DNA of 64,000 bases from Eudromia elegans (taxonomy: Eukaryota; Chordata; Aves; Tinamiformes; Tinamidae): contig PTEX01000231.1 in the NCBI GenBank assembly GCA_003342815.1, forward strand, positions 1,032,331 through 1,096,330, read 5' to 3'. This document shows, one piece after another, positions 1 to 40,700 of this stretch; the stretch's first letter is position 1, and each line of letters begins with the position of its first letter. A program made the position numbers and the translations under genes. Below the pieces are notes generated by a model. The model was given only the letters and a program-made list of their open reading frames with translations, ran no database searches and was not told where the DNA came from.

Positions 1-29692
<29,692 letters not shown>

Positions 29693-30435
29693 AACTACTA
29701 CGTTGCTGTACACTGCAAAATCGAATGCTATGTCCATTGTGGTGCTTGTTCTTTGGAAGTTTGATGGTCATTTCTAGTGTTTTTTGTATTCTTTTCTTTA
29801 CATAATTAATCCATGTTTTTCTACTTTTCAGTTTACAGAAAATCTCCTAGTGCATCTTTGAAACTAAATGTTTTACAGTGGCTTTTCTTACACATCTTTT
29901 TGAAAGAACATACTTTGTTCCAATAGACCACTAAGTATTAAGCATGGGCAGCTGTTGGTAGAGTAGCAGTTTCAGTTTTTTGGCATATCTTAACTGTGCA
30001 CTTTGTGAATTTTAAGTTAATGAAGGCAACTGAGATTGACATTCCAAGGGCAGCTGTATGTACTAATGAGCCTTATTTCACTTTTGATAATGTTTTGAAA
30101 ACATTAAGCTATCAAGATATCACTGCCTCGATTACATCTGTACACTAAAAGTACATATAGTTAGCAGCACTGAACACACTGAAAGGAAAATGGATCTTTG
30201 GGGGTTTTATTATTGTTTTATTGTTGTTTTTAAATAATTATGGCCTTATTTGAATGTTTAGAGATTCCCTTTGCCCTTCCTCCTTCCCAGGTACATATTG
30301 TGTGGTACTATTTTTGCCTGCATATTAAAGTTTAATTTTTTTTCCTTGTGAAATCTTCTGACTTAAACATGCTGTGTAACTTATGTAACTGTTAAAATAA
30401 CAGTTTGATTTAATAAATGGTTCATTTTAAATGTC
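29693..30435 (+). other. WASF1: WASF1 3' UTR
   Basis: AT-rich, no reading frame. It holds an ATTAAA at 30324 and an AATAAA at 30412, the latter followed within 30 bases by a T/GT-rich stretch, so cleavage is expected near 30430-30440. The length, about 0.74 kb, fits the human 3' UTR as I remember it. The end is inferred, not observed. Confidence 0.75.
30412..30417 (+). terminator. WASF1: WASF1 poly(A) signal
   Basis: Canonical AATAAA about 720 bases after the stop codon, with a downstream T-rich element (attgttgctttttc). The ATTAAA at 30324 is a possible weaker alternative. Confidence 0.7.
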
Positions 30436-33400
30436 CATCATTGTTGCTTTTTCAACCGGAGCCTGTCTCTCACTGGTGTAACTGAGGGATCCTTAGTTAT
30501 CAAGGATCTGTGGTCTGCAAGTTACAGTAAGTGTTGAGCACCCATTCAGAGAGCCTTACTGAACAATAAACTGCGTACCAGAGCACGTGAGGTGGGGGGG
30601 GAGACTTGTGGCCTAAATGATTTGGATGTTTTATGAGCAACAACCACTGCAACAACCACAGAGCAACCGGTGTTTGCAGCGGTGACGTTGTGAGCTCACT
30701 CTTAAGTATCCCGTGCCAGGAGCGGGCGTCGCTGGGGGCAAGAGGTGCCTCTCGGATTCCGGTACTTGCGTTTGTAGAAGGACTGGGGGAAGCGCTGGCC
30801 CTCTCAGGGGTTTGTATCCCTGTGCCGGGGCTTCCTGCTGCCCTCTCGAGGGGCTGCTCCGCCTTTGGAGGGCGGCAGGGCTATTTGTGCAGGTCATGAG
30901 GCCTGTACTAGATTATCGATTGTGTCCTCCTGGAAGACACCAGCTCAAACTTCCCCTATTGACCTGCTCGTGGGTTGCAGTGTTTACCTGTGCGCATTTA
31001 CTCTAACTGGTTAAAAGTGAAGACTTGAAGGCTGTTGCAGCAATAATGGGCCCGTGATGGGGTTCGATGTAAAGAAGAGGAAGGAGCTTTGTCAGACTTC
31101 GTGCTGTTCCCGACCATGATCCGCGGCTGGTAAAGAGCGGTCTTCCCCTGCCACTGCAAAAGGGGAAAAAGAATGAAAATAAAAAGAAGATAATGGATAG
31201 GGGAGCCAGAGTGGGAGACTATGGAGTTGCCAAACTGGTTGTTTGCAGTTTTGTGCAGAAGACAGAGTAGTAACAGTGCGGCAGCCATCACAGAACTAAA
31301 TTCACAGGTAAGTGGAAGAGAAAAATCACTCAAGGAACAAAAAGGACAGACACAATGCTGGTTCTGCTGTTCATTTTGCCTCTAAATATCAGCTACCAGT
31401 AAGAGATCAAACAATGCCCATTAACTTGCGGCTAAGGAGCAGGAGGTGTTTTTGGGCAGGGGGGACTCCTCATCCCACAGCGAGCCGAGGCACCGTGGCC
31501 TGCCCAAGGCTTTTGGTGCCTGCTCCGTGTGCTGGGGTCCAGGAGACCTACACAAACACGCTGCTTCCATTTTGCAACCCCCCTTCTGGTGACTATTCCG
31601 GGCTAAGATTCCAAAGCCCATCAGGAAGCCTAATGTACTCCAAGGGTTTCGTTGGAGCCACGGGCAGCCCAGCCGGGACTGACATCCTGTATGGGCTTCT
31701 GGAGCAGCGTCGGAGAAGCCCTGCCTTGCTCCCGTGTTCTTTTCCCGTACATTTCTCACAGCCCCCATTTTCTACATAAATTTCATTAGCTGGATTCATG
31801 CAGTCACTAAGCTGCTTGCTACGAGCATTACATTCCCAGCAGGAAGTTATTTGCCATTCCGGTGAAAGCGAGCATTTCCCAGCCTTTTCTTGCCAGCCAA
31901 GAGAATTACATTATCAGGGAATTAATAACCAGCCGAACCAAAGGAGTTTCTGATTCATGGCAACTACTGATTATATGCAGATCACCTTATGGCTTTAATT
32001 CCTCAGTCTCCTGCTGTTTGCTTCCTAAACTGCCGATAAAACCCAGAGGGATCGTGCGGCCTCTGGCTCGCGGAGTCGAGTGCAGAGGGCGCCTTGCTGA
32101 TGGCGCTGAGGAGAGCGGGGCTGTGCCCGCTCCGCGCCCCGCGCCATGCCCCGGGTCCCAAACCTGCCCGTGCCCGAGCGGGAGCAGCGAGCAGCTCCGC
32201 TGGGGACCGTGTCGGGAGGTGGCAGCACCTCCCCGCCGCCTGGCGCCCGGCGGGGATCCCTGTAGGAAACGGGAGGAAGGAGCCGAATCCTGAATCCCGA
32301 ATCCCGGCTGCCTCTCGGGGCAAGGGCTCTGCAGGCAGTGGAGCAGTGGAGCCCACCTGCTGCCTCCTGCTGCTGCTCCGGGGGCTTCACGCACAGGAAA
32401 ACGGAGTCTGGGGCACCTCAGCGCTCCAGCTCCCTGCCAACCGTAGGTCAGTGCGGGCCTGAGGAGCTTGTGAGCACTTAAAAAGCCCACAAATAACGAG
32501 GCGAGCACCAGCTCATCAGAGTCGGTCTCCTGGACTTGGTGGAAAGAGCTGGACTCAGACCCCAGGTTTTATGCGGAGGACCCAGTCCAATTCTCATCAC
32601 AAGGGTCGAGGCTGAGCAGGAGAACTCCTCCACGCTCAAACCAACCCAAGGCTCTGCAGCACCCGCTGGGCAAAGGCTTCCCACCCTGCTGCTCCCCCAG
32701 ACCAGCTCTGCCTCCTCAGCCCAGGACGGCCGCTGCAGACTTGCCTTGGCACAAGGTGCCAGACCCTGCGGAAATAAACAGGACTGACACAAAGAGAGGC
32801 CACTGACCGCCTTTAAATTAAATACCCGCTCCCTCCCTTGTGAACTCCCCCATGCAAACAGTGGAAGCGGCGCCTTCGTCAGCAACCGGATATTGAGGTA
32901 GCAGCTCCACGACTCCACCAGCCTGTTTAAGCGCTGATTTTCCTCCACAGGCTGCAATAAATCACACTGATTGTTTTGGTTAAGTTGCACCCTTTCTTTT
33001 GGCTAGTTGGCTGTTGGTTAGGTGTCTCCTGTCACTAATAACGGCACAGGCTTTGGCCTCACACACCTTTCTAACACGAGCATTTTTAACAGCATGGAAA
33101 GAAAAATCAAGTATCTCTCCTACCTTCTCTTCAAGGGAGAACCAATATGAAAGCCAGCCATAAAATAACAGGAACCCTTACCGCCAAGCACATGGCTAGG
33201 CTGAACACTTGGGTTAACTGCTGGCTCAGTCCCAAAGAGAGCGCCGCATGATGGAGGAGGATCCCGCGTGTCCCTCACACTGCACATCTCTACAGACGTC
33301 CCACAATACTCATCCAAAACCCACCAAGCCAGCTGCCCTCCGAGGTCACAGGAAACAGAGTGTTAGTTTAAAACTAATAAAGTTTTAACCAGTAAATCCA

Positions 33401-36400
33401 AACTCAATAGCAGCACCATGCGAGCAGGTGGCCTCCCTCTAGGTTTTCTACAAGGTTCCACACTGAAAGCTACTGTAATTTAGATAAATGTCAACCCGTC
33501 TCCGTCAATCTATAGCTTTGAAAATGCAGCTATTGATTTTGACTGATATGCTCCATCCTGGATGGACACATGCAGTTTCTCACTCATCAGCTTGTTACCT
33601 GCCACGTTATTACCTATCGATTCCCTTATTTGCTCCATGTTTACCATGGTAAAAGTGAGCTGGCTGACGATTTTTGGGGATCCACCTTTGTGAAGACTCT
33701 TTGCATTAACTCCAGCCTTGTCATGGCAGAACTTTTCCAAAACGAAACCTCTGGAAGGTCAGAGCAGAGAGCGAATAAGACAGTCCCTCAAGTCCCTCCT
33801 ACCCGAGCCGGTCTGTCCGGAAGGGATGAGAGACACAGGCGTTTCCACCGCTGCCCTCTCCAGAGAGACACTTCCAGAAGCAGCGGCACCCGCTGGGAGG
33901 TGGCAGCGAAGGGAGGACAAGGCTTGTTTGACGCATCAGGAGTGCGGATAACTCCGGTGCGCCTGGCGGGGAGCCGTGCTGAGCTGCGCACCCCGTCCCC
34001 TCGCGTGGAGGCCGACGGGGCAGAGCTGCTCTCAGAGGCAGCGCCCGGCGTCGCTCTCCCTCTGCAGCACGTGCTGTGGTGGCTGCCTCCCGGCCTCGCT
34101 TCCGAAGGCATTTTGCATAAGATTGACCCCTTTTGGCAATATCCTGATACTACCTGTGTACAAGTGAAAAGCAATGACAGACAGAAGTGGCGAGCTGTAG
34201 CTGCCTGTAGATGTGCAATCACATCAGCATGCCGTGGTGCAGAGGATAACGTGGCACCAAGGGTGATGATTATAAAAATAGTCTTTCAAAATGTGCTGTG
34301 AGATCCAATTGCATTTTATAGAAGATTTAACCTTTATTCAAACAATCAGCATATTAGAGAATACTTCCCAAGCATGCTCCCACTTTCTTCTGCCTCATTC
34401 TTAAATGTAATCATTAAACTACATACCAGAGAGAAAATGAGCACTGGTCTGTGTAAAATATGCCTTTTCCCATGATAGATGGGGCAGGGACATCAAGCTC
34501 ACTTTGAAAACTTTTTTCCAAACCTCACCAGGAGAAATTCAACCCTTTAAGGAAAGTAAAATTCATCAGCCCAGCAAGGAACAGGCCTCTTAGCCTGAAA
34601 CAGCCGCTCTTAAAAGTCAAGAGATACAGAGAATATCGAGAGGGAAGGGAAACAACAAATGAACAAACAAGTCACACACACAAGAAGTATTTCCTTCCCT
34701 GAGCCAGTGCTCGGTGCCAGTGCTGTTCTGCTCCCTGCCCAGCCCTGCACTGGGCCTGGGGACAGCCAGACCTGCCCTGCCGCCCCCTCAGCCAAAAGAC
34801 GCTCTTGGCAATAGTGGGGCCTAAAGCCTCTTTCTATAGGTCTCCCTGATGCTATACATCAAAGCCTCACTTCTTTAAAAGTCTGGCCTGTCACGCTGCA
34901 GTCCTGCAGATTTTCCACATTAAAAGGGGAAAAGGAGCAGTCCTCATTCCTTCCTGAGTGCAGCTACACACATCAACAAGTCCAGAATCAGGAGCTTACT
35001 TCACACAGCGGTGTTTTGTTTCCTTGATTAGACAGCTGTGATTCAAATCTGCAGTTATCAGAGGCTCAGGTGTGAGGATGTGCAGCTGAGCTCAGAATTT
35101 CCTCCCCGAAGCATCCACACAGGTGGCTGTTTGCACTCAGCACCCGTGCGTGCGAGCAGCGGCAGAGGCTCCGGACCAAAGCCCTGGCTTGAGCTAGTGC
35201 GTGTTTGTGCCACTTGGAAACTCAGTCACACGTTTTCCCAGGCATTTCACGTGCTGCCCACGAGCTGCGTCATGGCTGCGAGTGAGACGGGGAACACGCT
35301 CATACCGTGCCCTGTGTCCGTGTGAGGAAGCACCTTCAAGAAATGTCCCAGTAGCGAAGAGATCCATAGCCCCATGCAGCTCTGGGAGTAAGAGGAGACA
35401 AGCAACAGTTTATGGCTAAGGGATTTTGAGCACTGTTATTGAGGGTTAATGTCCGAGTCGGGGAAGAAATCAGGGAGGCAACTGCCCAGATCAGGTAATG
35501 TGACAGTTGACGCCCGAGTAGGGCTACGTGTGAGAAGTCAGGCTGAGCTGGGGAAGGAGCACATCCGTCACACTTGGGTAGACCTTGCTTTTGAATCCAG
35601 ATGACTTTTTAATACACAAGGCAGCCTGCGGAGCCTTTCTCCTTCCCTTCGTAGTGGCGCTGCACCTGTGATTTCAGCAGAAATGCTGCAGAATGTCGAA
35701 CTCCATGTGGGGCTTTGGGGCCTGTTCCTGACCATTTCTTACTCACTCACACCATGCTCTTCGCCCTATTGCTACCTGCAGCGGAATGACAGAGATGCTT
35801 GGAGTGGAGAGAGGCACTTCAGGCACATAAACCACCCAGCACCTGTCCTGGAGAGGCCCTGAGAGTCTCACAAGGTTTTGTGCTGTTTGTAATGATAAAG
35901 CATCAGTTGCTAATGAAAACCAGAGCAGATGCCGAGGGCTCCCTGTCTCAAAACGGTGAGATTTGTAATGAGCTGCTGCTATTACCCCAGTTCTTGCACG
36001 AAAGCCTGCACATTGCCTCCCAGGCCTGTGTTGACATCAGGTTATCTGCTTCAGAATAAAACACAGGCAGGACTTTTAATGGCGGCAAAGCTCAAAATCT
36101 CATTTCCACTTCCAGTGAAGGCTGCAAATGCTACCAGACCCTACCAGACATCGGGTCCCCTCCTTTGCAAGTGTTTTTTTCCCTTAAAGGCTGCACGACT
36201 GCAGTGGAAATGTTAGCGGGCTCCGAATGGGGAGCCTTCTCGGGGCACCACAATCAGAGCCTCCGAGGCGGTTCTTTACCCAGCCTCCAAACATGTCCTC
36301 AAAACCAGGGAAAAGCTCCTCAGCCTGACCACACGAGACTGTGTAGCCTGCACTAAGTTATTCTGCTCAGGTAGCCCTGCAGAGCAGGGCTGTCTTGAAA

Positions 36401-38599
36401 CCAAAAGGCTGTGTTTTGCTGCAGCTACATTGACATCAGTTCCATCCTCTGAGCTAACCAAAACAAAATCAAAATATCCTCTCCCCTTTTTGCATTAGTA
36501 TTGCCCAGAAATTATGAGAAAAGTCAGCAGAAGTTTTCTAAAATGGCACAGATTACAAACAAAACATTTGTACTACCTCGACAGTGCGGATGGCTAAGAT
36601 CACTGTAGCACCTACGTGCCTCTCAGACAAGCGGAGGAACGCTTACAAAAACACTCCTGAAGTGCTGTAATTTTAAAAGAAGAATTTTAAAAGCAGAATC
36701 CTGTTTTGTAGATAGAGCAAATTCCTGACAGAAATGTTAGAATAAAAATGGGTTCATGTGGTAAGAAAAGTAAACACATGTTGATCTAAAAAAAGTAAAC
36801 ATTGCACATTTGCAGTGTGAAGTGAGGATTTGAATAACTTGTAGTAAGTGCATTACTGAAGGAGGACTCTGGCTACATTTTCTGTGTCTGATTTTCACAC
36901 AAACTGTAGCTGCTCAAAGAAGTCGCAGTGGAGTAAATTCCTAGTAGCGTTATGGGCATCTGTGATGGTTTCCAGCAGATCCTGCCTACTTACCTTGGAT
37001 GCCTATGTATCAGCACAAGAATGCAGCCCAGAGGCGTTCGGAGCAAGTGCTGGGCTCAGGAGGCTGCGCAGGAGCCCAAGGAGCTCAGCAGCTGAAACCT
37101 AGGTGCAAATTCAGCACCTATGGCTCAATGAAACCTGTTGCAATCCTGGTGCTGTGGCTCTACTGAAGTCTAGGAGTAACAAAGAAGTTAAAAAACAAAG
37201 AGATTAAAAATTCTGGGGGCATACAGTTTCAGAGGGCTTAGAAGTGAGGGTGGAAAATCATCTTTTTAAACTAGCAACTATAGAATGCTTAATCTGATAG
37301 GCATTTTGGCCTGTCTTGAGATCTGTTTTATGTCACACTTAGTACATCAGTGCAAGCGCACTCTGGTGAAACGAGTGCCTGGCTCTATTAATCAATTACA
37401 GTGTCACATCTGCAATTACTGCAGTTTGCTCACTGGATTTCCAGCCCTTCTATTGAAAGACAGCAACTGATACCCAACACGTACCAATAAAAATAACGAA
37501 TCTGGGAGAAGGCTTTCCCATTAGATTATATTTAAAATGAGACATTTTTGTATTAATGGTGAACTCAAGAGTTTTTCATCATACCTGCAGCTCAGGCATA
37601 AATGCAGTTTCGCAGTCTCCTTGTGGTTTGTTTGGTCCTTGTGGCTGCCAGGAGGCAAGTGTGTGAGGCAAATTGCCCAGCCTTAAGCCTGGAAACACAT
37701 TATCCCCCCCTCCTTCCATGGCACTATGCATGCGGGGATAATCTGTTTCAGCCCTGCAGTACAAACTGAAACGCAAGTCACAAACTACAAAACAACTGTA
37801 AAGTAAATGTAAAGTAGCTATAAATAGAGAAGCCTCAATGTTGTGTTGAAGCCTGCTATGTGTACGTTATCGTTCTAAAAACGCCAGTCACCTGTGAATT
37901 ACTCTGAGTAAACAGCAGTTTCCAGGCTTGAGCAACATTCGCCTCTTTGAAGTCACCAAACCTCAGGATTGCCAGAAAACTGCATCCTGCTCCCCAGAAA
38001 CAGGAGATAGCAGAGATATACTTAAATGATTTTTCTATAGAATGGGGTACAATAAAGCAAGAGGTGGGGAACAATTCAGGTTTCCTGTGGGTGATAAGGA
38101 AAGTCATTCTATTGTAGACACTCACACACCTGTAAGAAAGAAGATTGTGACTTTTTTTTCCTCTCCCTCTCTCTCCTTTTTTTTCCCACCTTTATTCTGC
38201 ACCTGTACCAGACTAAAAGAGGGGAAAAAAAAGTATATGGCTTGGCAGCTGTTTGTTTTCCTCAGCTTAGTAACTTTTAAATGTGACATTATCATAAAGG
38301 AGTAACTTATAACTTAAAGATGAAAGCTTCTGGAAAGCAGGAGAAACACTAGCAGCCTAGTTGACTGGAGTTTCTCTTTGTTTGCTGGTCAATAAATACA
38401 CCAGGGTAAGGGAGAGAATAAACAAGCAAGCAAACAAGGAGACCTTTCCTGATGGAATATTTAATCTCCCTAGTGAATGGTGATCTCTTCAGGCAGAATT
38501 ACATGATAAGTTTTCAAAAGCAAATAAAAGGACTTTGCTTACCTTGCAAACTTTCAAGCTCTTGTGTACCTAGAATCGTTTAAACACACAAAAAATATA
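30436..38599. other. WASF1-GPR6 intergenic region
   Basis: 8 kb between convergent 3' ends. GC-rich islands at about 32040-32460 and 33780-34080 give frames on both strands with no recognisable product. The stretch 31780-32030 is unique-looking, with several attaat/attat motifs. A pyrimidine tract (tcctctccctctctctcc) lies near 38160. No gene was recognised. Confidence 0.55.
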
Positions 38600-38615
38600 T
38601 TACGTCTTAAATAGT

Positions 38616-38621
38616 TTTATT
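38616..38621 (-). terminator. GPR6: Candidate distal GPR6 poly(A) signal
   Basis: AATAAA on the - strand, about 430 bases past the stop. A nearer AATAAA is at 38858-38863. Which one is used cannot be read from sequence. Confidence 0.35.
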
Positions 38622-38666
38622 TGTGTACAAAATGTTATCAATATTGTGCAGCAAATTATAATTACT

Positions 38667-38690
38667 TACATACATACATACATACATACA
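38667..38690. repeat. (TACA)6 microsatellite
   Basis: Six uninterrupted tetranucleotide units, followed by a short cacacccccac tract. Likely length-variable between individuals. Confidence 0.9.
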
Positions 38691-39047
38691 CACCCCCACT
38701 CCTCCACATAAACAAATACACCACAGATACAACTTTCTCTCTGCCCTTAAAAATGACAACACTGTTTCGGCAGGTCAGCAGCTAGAAGTAAGGTGCTATA
38801 ATAAAGCAGTTTTGGAATGTCTTCACAAATGTGATGTGCAAATTTATGTACAACCACTTTATTTCTTCATGGAGCTGAAGCCCCCCCAGACCCCCAAACA
38901 CTCTCAAAGATATAAACCTGTATAAAGTGCTAATACTTAAGCATGTTTTCAATGACTGCACATCATAGGTTGAAGTTTATAACAGGCACTGTAATATCTC
39001 ACTAAGTAGATTGTCACTTTGTGCAGTACTACAAAGAGAAAAGTCAC

Positions 39048-40034
39048 TTAGACATCGCTAGGGGACCGCGAGCGAAAGGACACTTTAGACTGAAAGCAGC
39101 CACAAAGGAGAACCCACATGGACCTCTGAATTTCTTGATTCCTGTAGGCGTAAATGATGGGATTGATCATGGAGTTGTACGTGGCTGGAAGGAGCGTGGC
39201 GTAAGTGTACACGGAAGGGTAGTCGGGATCTCCGACTACACAGTAGATGGCGAACGGTAGCCAGCTTGCTCCGAAAGTCCCGAGGATTATAGCGAGGGTA
39301 GACACCCCTTTTTTGGTAGCAACGTAGTGCGAGGCAGTCAGAAAGTGTTGCTGGAGAGCTATCTGGTGGGCATGTCTGCAAACTATTTTACAGATTTCGA
39401 TGTAGAGATGGAGCATGATGATGAAAATCAGAAAGAAAGAGGCAGAGAGCAGAGTCACGTTGCTCTTGGTCAGGGGTCTGACTATGCTGCAGGCAGCGTA
39501 GTCATGGAGGCAGTTCCAGCCCAGGACAGGCAGCAGCCCGAGGCACAGTGAGACCCCCCAGGTGCCCACCAGCATGGTGTGGATGCACAGCACGGTCCTC
39601 TCCGAGTAGTAGGTGAGGGCGTTGTAGAGGGAAAGGTAGCGGTCGACCGTGATGGCCAGCAAGCTACTCACGGATGCCGTGAAGGAGGCGACGAGGAACC
39701 CCACGGTGATGAGGCTGACGGTCTCAGAGCGGATCACATACTGGAAAACAAAGTTGAGGATGAGGCCGAGGCCGGCCAGCAGGTCTGCCGTGGCCAGGCT
39801 CCCGATGAGCACGAACATGGGGGTGCGCAGGGTGGGCGAGTAGCAGATGATGGCCACCACGATGGCGTTCTCGCAGGCGATGGCCGTGCCGGACACACAG
39901 AGCATCACGTCCCAGGGGTTGATGGCGAGGGGTGCGGGCGGGCGCGAGGCCAGCGCCAGCGACGCGTTGCCACCACGGCCCGGGAGCCAGGGCGAGGGCG
40001 CCGCGCTCTCGTTGAGGGCCGCCGCAGGCTCCAT
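39048..40034 (-). CDS. GPR6: GPR6, constitutively active Gs-coupled orphan receptor
   Basis: Single-exon frame of 328 residues from the ATG at 40034, ending FRSRSPSDV; human GPR6 has 362 and ends SPSEV. It has seven hydrophobic segments; with this start they begin near residues 43, 73, 107, 148, 192, 243 and 276. Motifs: NPWDV before TM1, LATADLLAG in TM2, DRYLSLYNAL (131-140) after TM3, SWLP (257-260) in TM6, NPIIYAY (291-297) in TM7, and CGC (palmitoylation type) after it. As in the S1P/GPR3 group there is no TM3 cysteine; C175 and C182 pair within loop 2 (family knowledge). Glycosylation sites NES (8) and NAS (23). GPR3, 6 and 12 raise cAMP without added ligand; GPR6 marks striatopallidal neurons in mammals. 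An upstream in-frame ATG at 40091 would add 19 residues, but MEPAAALNES aligns with human MNASAASLNDS, so I chose 40034. The paralogue GPR12 lacks the exact match in loop 2. Confidence 0.95.
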   Translation of the reverse strand: MEPAAALNESAAPSPWLPGRGGNASLALASRPPAPLAINPWDVMLCVSGTAIACENAIVVAIICYSPTLRTPMFVLIGSLATADLLAGLGLILNFVFQYVIRSETVSLITVGFLVASFTASVSSLLAITVDRYLSLYNALTYYSERTVLCIHTMLVGTWGVSLCLGLLPVLGWNCLHDYAACSIVRPLTKSNVTLLSASFFLIFIIMLHLYIEICKIVCRHAHQIALQQHFLTASHYVATKKGVSTLAIILGTFGASWLPFAIYCVVGDPDYPSVYTYATLLPATYNSMINPIIYAYRNQEIQRSMWVLLCGCFQSKVSFRSRSPSDV

Positions 40035-40700
40035 CTGCGCCGGGGCCGCGTCGCCGCCTGTGCGGGGGCAGGAGAAGTGAGCGGGGCCCATGGCGGCGGC
40101 GGCGGCGGGGCGCGCTCATGCCGCGGCCGCCCTGTCTGTGGTGCTGAAGCGCGCCGCGCCGCTCCCGCCGCCCCAACCGCCGCGCGCGCCAACGGCCGCC
40201 CCGGCCGCGCGGGGCTGACGCAAACGGCGGCCGGGGGGCAGCGGGGAGGGCCGGTCCCTAAGCGGGGAGGAGCGACCGCTGTGGCGAGACACAGACCCTT
40301 AGCGGGCGGGAACGGCCCGTTGGAGGGGGAGGCGGGAGCGGGCAGCCCACCGAGGGGCAGCCGCGTGATGGGGAGAAACGTCCGCTAGGAGGAAGGGGAG
40401 AGTCCATTGGGATGGAAGGGGCAGGCAGCCCGCCGAGGGGCAGCCACGTGAGGAGGGGGAAACGTCCGTTAGGGGGAAGGGGAGAGTCCGTGACCGTCCG
40501 TTAGGGAGGAGCGCGGTGGTCGGTTAGGGGGAAGGGAGCATCCCTTGGGAGGAAGGGGCCGAATTTTGGAGGGAAGGGAACCATCCGTTAGGGAGAAGGG
40601 AGGGCCCGTTAGCAGGGAAGGGACCAGCCTTCAGGAGGGAAGGGGACTGTCAGTTAGCAGGCAGGTGCGAGCCTGGGCCAGGCTGCTGCTCTCCTGCCAC
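39500..40700 (-). promoter_or_regulatory. GPR6: CpG-rich promoter region of GPR6
   Basis: Dense CG dinucleotides and very high G+C begin inside the receptor's N-terminal half and extend about 700 bases past its start, ending where the sequence returns to average composition near 40700. No TATA box is seen. A splice-acceptor-like site (cctgcccccgcacag on the - strand, exon from 40057) lies 23 bases upstream of the ATG, so an untranslated first exon further right is possible. CpG density was judged by eye. Confidence 0.6.
40244..40665. repeat. G-rich minisatellite upstream of GPR6
   Basis: Degenerate units of about 20-30 bases built on CCGTTAGGGGGAAGGGGAG recur about a dozen times. On top of this, a larger duplication is visible: a block starting ggcagcccaccgaggggcag at 40341 recurs at 40424, offset 83 bases, with few changes. 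Lies within the CpG-rich region. Confidence 0.8.

Larger units (their letters stand above)
38600..39047 (-). other. GPR6: Probable GPR6 3' UTR
   Basis: AT-rich sequence after the stop codon on the - strand. AATAAA signals on that strand lie at 38858-38863 and 38616-38621. A (TACA)6 microsatellite at 38667-38690 falls inside if the distal signal is used. The end is a guess from the signals only. Confidence 0.45.

Noticed and set aside
30830-30865. CTCF-like motif (ctgccctctcgaggggct) between WASF1 and GPR6
   Set aside because: It matches only part of the consensus. A single imperfect match in 8 kb is expected by chance.
33570-34301. 243-codon frame between WASF1 and GPR6
   Set aside because: It crosses from AT-rich to GC-rich DNA with no change that would mark an exon, shows no known domain and has frames open on the other strand (including 33510-33740, which looks only slightly better).
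39579-40388. 269-codon + strand frame opposite GPR6
   Set aside because: It is the antisense shadow of the GPR6 coding strand and its CpG-rich leader, with Gly/Arg/Ala-rich low-complexity sequence.
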